DNA of 64,000 bases, from contig NC_015580.1 of assembly GCF_000253255.1 (NCBI RefSeq), positions 2,493,001 through 2,557,000 of the forward strand, read 5' to 3'. The translations under genes were made by a program, and so were the position numbers. The DNA comes from Novosphingobium sp. PP1Y (GTDB taxonomy: Bacteria; Pseudomonadota; Alphaproteobacteria; Sphingomonadales; Sphingomonadaceae). Under the pieces are notes generated by a model. It did no database searches and was not told the DNA's origin. It was given only the letters and a program-made list of their open reading frames with translations. Positions 61,322 to 64,000 of the stretch are shown one piece after another (within the stretch, counting starts at the first letter, position 1; each line of letters begins with the position of its first letter).

Positions 61322-62245
61322 TCATGGCCGCCGCTCCTCGCCCGTTTCAACGAGATCGCCGCCGAGCATGTCGCTGCTACGCGTGCGCGGATCACCGGCT
61401 CCTACCGGGCCGTTGGCGAGCGCGTCGAAAAAACCGTCCTCTTCGCCGGCGCCGGTCATGAACTGCTCGGGGCGGATGTCGCCGGTGAGGAGCTTTACGG
61501 CCTGATAGGCCATCTGCGCGAGATTGGGGTAGGTCTCGACCCCGGCGGCGATGACCATGCGCTGTTTGCTGCCTCGGCGGATGATCATCGTGGTGGGCGT
61601 CACCTCGACCCCGAAGCGCTGGCCGAGATCGGGGCGTTTATCGATGTCCATCAGCGTGACCTGCCAACCCATCTCGTCCTGGAAACGCTGCACGATCGGC
61701 CACTCGACCCGGCAATAGCCGCAGGTCGCGCGCGAGAACATGACCAGCGCGAATTCGTTCGAGTGGGCGCGCAGATACGAGCGGCGCACCTGGTCCTTCC
61801 ACGCGGCAAGCTCAGAACGCGCATCGCCGACCATCGGATTGGCCGATTTGGAATTGAGTTCGGGATGCTGGAGCATCGCGATCTGCGTCAGTCCCGCGAA
61901 AGCGCGCGCTTTCCTCCGAGCAAAATCCTCAAGCCGCCAGAAGTCGGCGACGGCATCGACGGTAAGTACCGTTGCGGCATAGTCGCGCTGCTGCTCGATC
62001 AGCTTGTGGATTCTGGGCGGGGTCCATGTTGCGAGCTCGCCCATCGGAGGAATCACTGGCTTGATCAGCGCATCGGGATCGGGGGCAGCGGGCTCTTCCG
62101 GCCTGGTTGGTGGCGCGTACCACCAATAGCCCTGCTTGGCGGGCTCGCTCATTCCCTGGCTCGCCTGCGCCTCGACCGAAGCGGCGCCGGCGAAGAGTGC
62201 GGGTAGCATTGCGATCGTAGCGCACAGGCGCCTGATCGTACTCAC
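61322..62245 (-). CDS. traF: F-type conjugation protein TraF (thioredoxin-like)
   Basis: 307 residues from a GTG at 62243-62245 (GGAGAAG upstream), overlapping the peptidase stop. Signal peptide (LCATIAMLPALFAGAASVEA), the TraF start GYWWYAPP, and a thioredoxin domain with the active-site pair in FSRATCGYCRVEW plus cis-Pro VEVTPTTMII. Needed for pilus assembly. Its stop overlaps the ATG of the next gene (ATGA, 61322-61325). Confidence 0.9.
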   Translation of the reverse strand: MSTIRRLCATIAMLPALFAGAASVEAQASQGMSEPAKQGYWWYAPPTRPEEPAAPDPDALIKPVIPPMGELATWTPPRIHKLIEQQRDYAATVLTVDAVADFWRLEDFARRKARAFAGLTQIAMLQHPELNSKSANPMVGDARSELAAWKDQVRRSYLRAHSNEFALVMFSRATCGYCRVEWPIVQRFQDEMGWQVTLMDIDKRPDLGQRFGVEVTPTTMIIRRGSKQRMVIAAGVETYPNLAQMAYQAVKLLTGDIRPEQFMTGAGEEDGFFDALANGPVGAGDPRTRSSDMLGGDLVETGEERRP

Positions 62246-62838
62246 AGGATCTTCTCCATGCGGGTGAGACGGCCAATCGCGACCGGGCCGTAATAGCGGC
62301 TGTCGAAGCCGTCGGGATGATGCGAGCCTACGAAGATGAACCCTGGCGGGATCGTGTCTTGCTTCGGCTGCCAATGGACGAGCTTCTGCCCGTTGCGGCC
62401 GAAAGGTTTGGACACGCCCAACAGGCGCCCGTTGCAGAAATAATACCCATCCCAGGCTCCCGGCGTCATCGAAGGTTTTTCGATCATGACGATCCGCTCG
62501 CCCGGCATACAGAGCGCCTGCTTGGTGACATTGACCGGCTTTGGCCCAGCGAGCGGATGCGAGAGCATGAACATGACATAGTCGCCCTTGCGGATCGGCC
62601 CGGGGCTTGTCCGAACCGCGACCGCATCGATCGAGGGGCTCATCACCCAGGTCACCTGCGGTATCGCCCACGCGGCAGCGAAACCGATCGGGAGCACGAT
62701 GCCATAGGCTTTCCATAGCTGGGCGGGGCGGGGCGGGCTTCCAAGCCCCGAGCTCCCGAGCGCGACGGCGGCGCGCAAGGGCAGCAGCTTGACCTGGCCC
62801 CAAGCGGCCCTAACGGCGTTCCAGGCGAGCCTGAGCAT
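62242..62838 (-). CDS. S26 signal peptidase of the conjugation system
   Basis: 198 residues from ATG 62836-62838. After a membrane helix (GIVLPIGFAAAWAIPQVTWV) comes the catalytic Ser in VMSPSIDAVAV and a general-base region around CMPGERIVMIEKP, then GFIFVGSHHPDGFDSRYYGP. Related to TraF/LepB-type peptidases that mature pilin or other transfer proteins. Overlaps trbC by 29 bases and traF by 4. Confidence 0.88.
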   Translation of the reverse strand: MLRLAWNAVRAAWGQVKLLPLRAAVALGSSGLGSPPRPAQLWKAYGIVLPIGFAAAWAIPQVTWVMSPSIDAVAVRTSPGPIRKGDYVMFMLSHPLAGPKPVNVTKQALCMPGERIVMIEKPSMTPGAWDGYYFCNGRLLGVSKPFGRNGQKLVHWQPKQDTIPPGFIFVGSHHPDGFDSRYYGPVAIGRLTRMEKIL

Positions 62839-63715
62839 CGCGCACCTCCACTTTCCCGCCCAGACGGGCATATTCCTCGAGCATTCCGGAGAGCGCGGCG
62901 TCGCCGTAAACCACATGAGTGGCCTGCGGACTGCTCTCGTCGCGTTCGCAATAGGGCTGGGTCGGATCGCCCGGGATCATCGCCAGAGCCGGCACCGTAT
63001 TGACGCCGTGCTGGCGGAACGCCCGCGGATCGACGATCAGCTGGACACCCCGCATCGCGCAAGCCGGGCCCTCGCAGCCGGGATCGAGCCGCAGGATTTC
63101 GGCGGAGAGCTTCGCCATCGGCCCGACCCTGGAGAGACCGCCGGGCATCCCGCGAAACGCCATGACCCCGCCGACCTTCTCGAGCTGCCTAGCATAGGTC
63201 CGAAGCTCCGCGATCGGCATCGAGGACGAGACGAACAGCAGCGGCACCCAGCTGTGCGTCCCATCGGGCGCGGCGGTCTTGGCCACGACTTCCATGTCGG
63301 GGGCGTCCAAGCCGAGCGCCTGGCGCAGGCGTTTCGCCATCGCCTCCCGCTGGGCGGCAAGGGCATCCTTGCCCGCCTCGAGCGCGGCGCGCGCGCGGGC
63401 TTCCATGGCGGGCGATGGTGCGCGGGCGTGCAGCCCGTCGAAGGCGCGGCGGCGTTCCGCCTCAGGCAGTGCGGGAAGTGTGGGGGGGGCCGAGGCGGTA
63501 TTCGCCTTCTGCAGCGCGACTGCTTCCTTCAGCCGCTCCATCGCGGCATCGCCCTGCTGCTGGGCCTTGGCCCGTCCGCTGGCTGGCGTCGTCGATGCCG
63601 ATTCCTGCGCGGCGGCGGGGAGAGGGTTTCCCAGCACCACCGCGAGCAGCAGGGTGGGCGCGAGCAGTCGTTCACCCGCCCGGGCGCTATTGCCCGACGG
63701 TTTGCATATAGGCAT
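62810..63715 (-). CDS. trbC: F-type conjugation protein TrbC
   Basis: 301 residues from ATG 63713-63715. Signal peptide (LLLAVVLGNPLPAAAQ), a helical Ala-rich middle, and the TrbC domain with VPLLFVSSSMPIAELRTYAR, GVMAFRGMPGGLSRVG, QLIVDPRAFRQHGVNTVPAL and a YGDAALSGMLEEY block. Acts in pilin assembly. It overlaps the upstream traN stop. Confidence 0.92.
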   Translation of the reverse strand: MPICKPSGNSARAGERLLAPTLLLAVVLGNPLPAAAQESASTTPASGRAKAQQQGDAAMERLKEAVALQKANTASAPPTLPALPEAERRRAFDGLHARAPSPAMEARARAALEAGKDALAAQREAMAKRLRQALGLDAPDMEVVAKTAAPDGTHSWVPLLFVSSSMPIAELRTYARQLEKVGGVMAFRGMPGGLSRVGPMAKLSAEILRLDPGCEGPACAMRGVQLIVDPRAFRQHGVNTVPALAMIPGDPTQPYCERDESSPQATHVVYGDAALSGMLEEYARLGGKVEVRDAQARLERR

Positions 63716-64000
63716 CAATCCTATCCTTCATGTCGATCTGGATCTGGCCTTGCGTGCGGGCCTCGATGTCCGAATAATATTCGGAAAGGTCCATTCTGGA
63801 GAAATCCAGGGCCTGGAACTCTTCGGGCGTGAAGCCGCGGCAATAGGGCGCCTTGGGCGTGCCCCAGCCGACCGCGTTGAAGCTCTTGAGCTGTGGCCGC
63901 CCCTGCTCCTGGATAATGCGGCCGAGCTTGGTGTTGAAGCAGCAGTGCCCCTTGGCCTTCTGAAGGCAGATACCCAGAAACTTCGCGGTGCAGTAGCTGC
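63687..64000 (-). CDS. traN: TraN, C-terminal part (partial at the window edge)
   Basis: The reverse frame open from base 64000 ends at TAG 63687-63689. It reads CTAKFLGICLQKAKGHCCF, NTKLGRIIQEQGRPQLKSF, CRGFTPEEFQALDFSRMDLS, the conserved Cys-rich C-terminus of TraN, the outer-membrane mating-pair stabilisation protein. Only ~104 residues are visible. Overlaps trbC by ~29 bases. Confidence 0.88.
   Translation of the reverse strand, partial: SYCTAKFLGICLQKAKGHCCFNTKLGRIIQEQGRPQLKSFNAVGWGTPKAPYCRGFTPEEFQALDFSRMDLSEYYSDIEARTQGQIQIDMKDRIDAYMQTVGQ

Noticed and set aside
1..64000. CRISPR arrays, tRNA or rRNA genes
   Set aside because: No regularly spaced repeats, tRNA-like CCA ends with cloverleaf potential, or rRNA signatures were recognised by eye; a dedicated scan could still find a short RNA gene.

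Overview
The window looks like part of a large conjugative plasmid or integrative conjugative element from an alphaproteobacterium, most likely a sphingomonad. This rests on the uniformly high GC, the families present (CopA/CopB, DUF411, a Cnr-like sigma module, IS66, FixLJ-like regulators) and an F-type mating-pair gene block at the right end. No rRNA, tRNA, ribosomal-protein or core replication gene is visible, so this is accessory DNA. The species is inference.

Layout. (1) 1-0.93 kb: 5' part of a leftward heavy-metal P-type ATPase with a Cys-rich small ORF upstream. (2) 1.2-24.2 kb: a stress and metabolism block with phosphoglucomutase, a DUF4010 membrane protein, two divergent FtsH-type proteases flanking oleate hydratase, a DUF5676/YHS/Spy-like trio, an archaeal-type SAM synthetase carrying an in-frame TAA, a cNMP-FHA fusion, an AidB-like acyl-CoA dehydrogenase and a Bax inhibitor-1 protein. 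A nested mobile structure interrupts it: an IS66 element with 8-bp target duplications sits in a membrane-protein gene, and its tnpC is itself split by a 2.6-kb large-serine-recombinase element. (3) 24.2-42.7 kb: regulators (two sigma-like paralogues, one truncated; receivers; a PAS histidine kinase with a FixJ-type partner), a tight operon of beta-CASP RNase, AMP/thymidine phosphorylase, PRPP-synthetase-like protein and Cu+-type P-ATPase, then a PfkB kinase, a LemA/TPM operon, a universal stress protein and a D-lactate dehydrogenase. (4) 43-52.2 kb: cytochrome c, a predicted PD-(D/E)XK nuclease-like protein and a copper block (copD, copC, DUF411 protein, methyltransferase, a CnrYXH-like anti-sigma/sensor/sigma module, copA, copB). 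(5) 52.3-54.8 kb: a permease, a small ion channel and an unknown membrane protein. (6) 54.8-64 kb: leftward F-type conjugation genes traN(partial)-trbC-S26 peptidase-traF-trbB-like-traH-traG, with a vapBC-type toxin-antitoxin pair lodged head-on inside the trbB-like gene.

How the genes fit together. The cargo combines membrane and protein quality control (FtsH, BI-1, LemA/TPM, oleate hydratase), carbon and nucleotide salvage (pgm, pfkB, RNase-phosphorylase-PRPP operon, D-LDH), redox or low-oxygen two-component control, and copper/heavy-metal efflux. It reads as a mobile stress-tolerance and copper-resistance island. Decay is common: several remnants, a frameshifted MFS transporter, a truncated sigma factor and an interrupted SAM synthetase.
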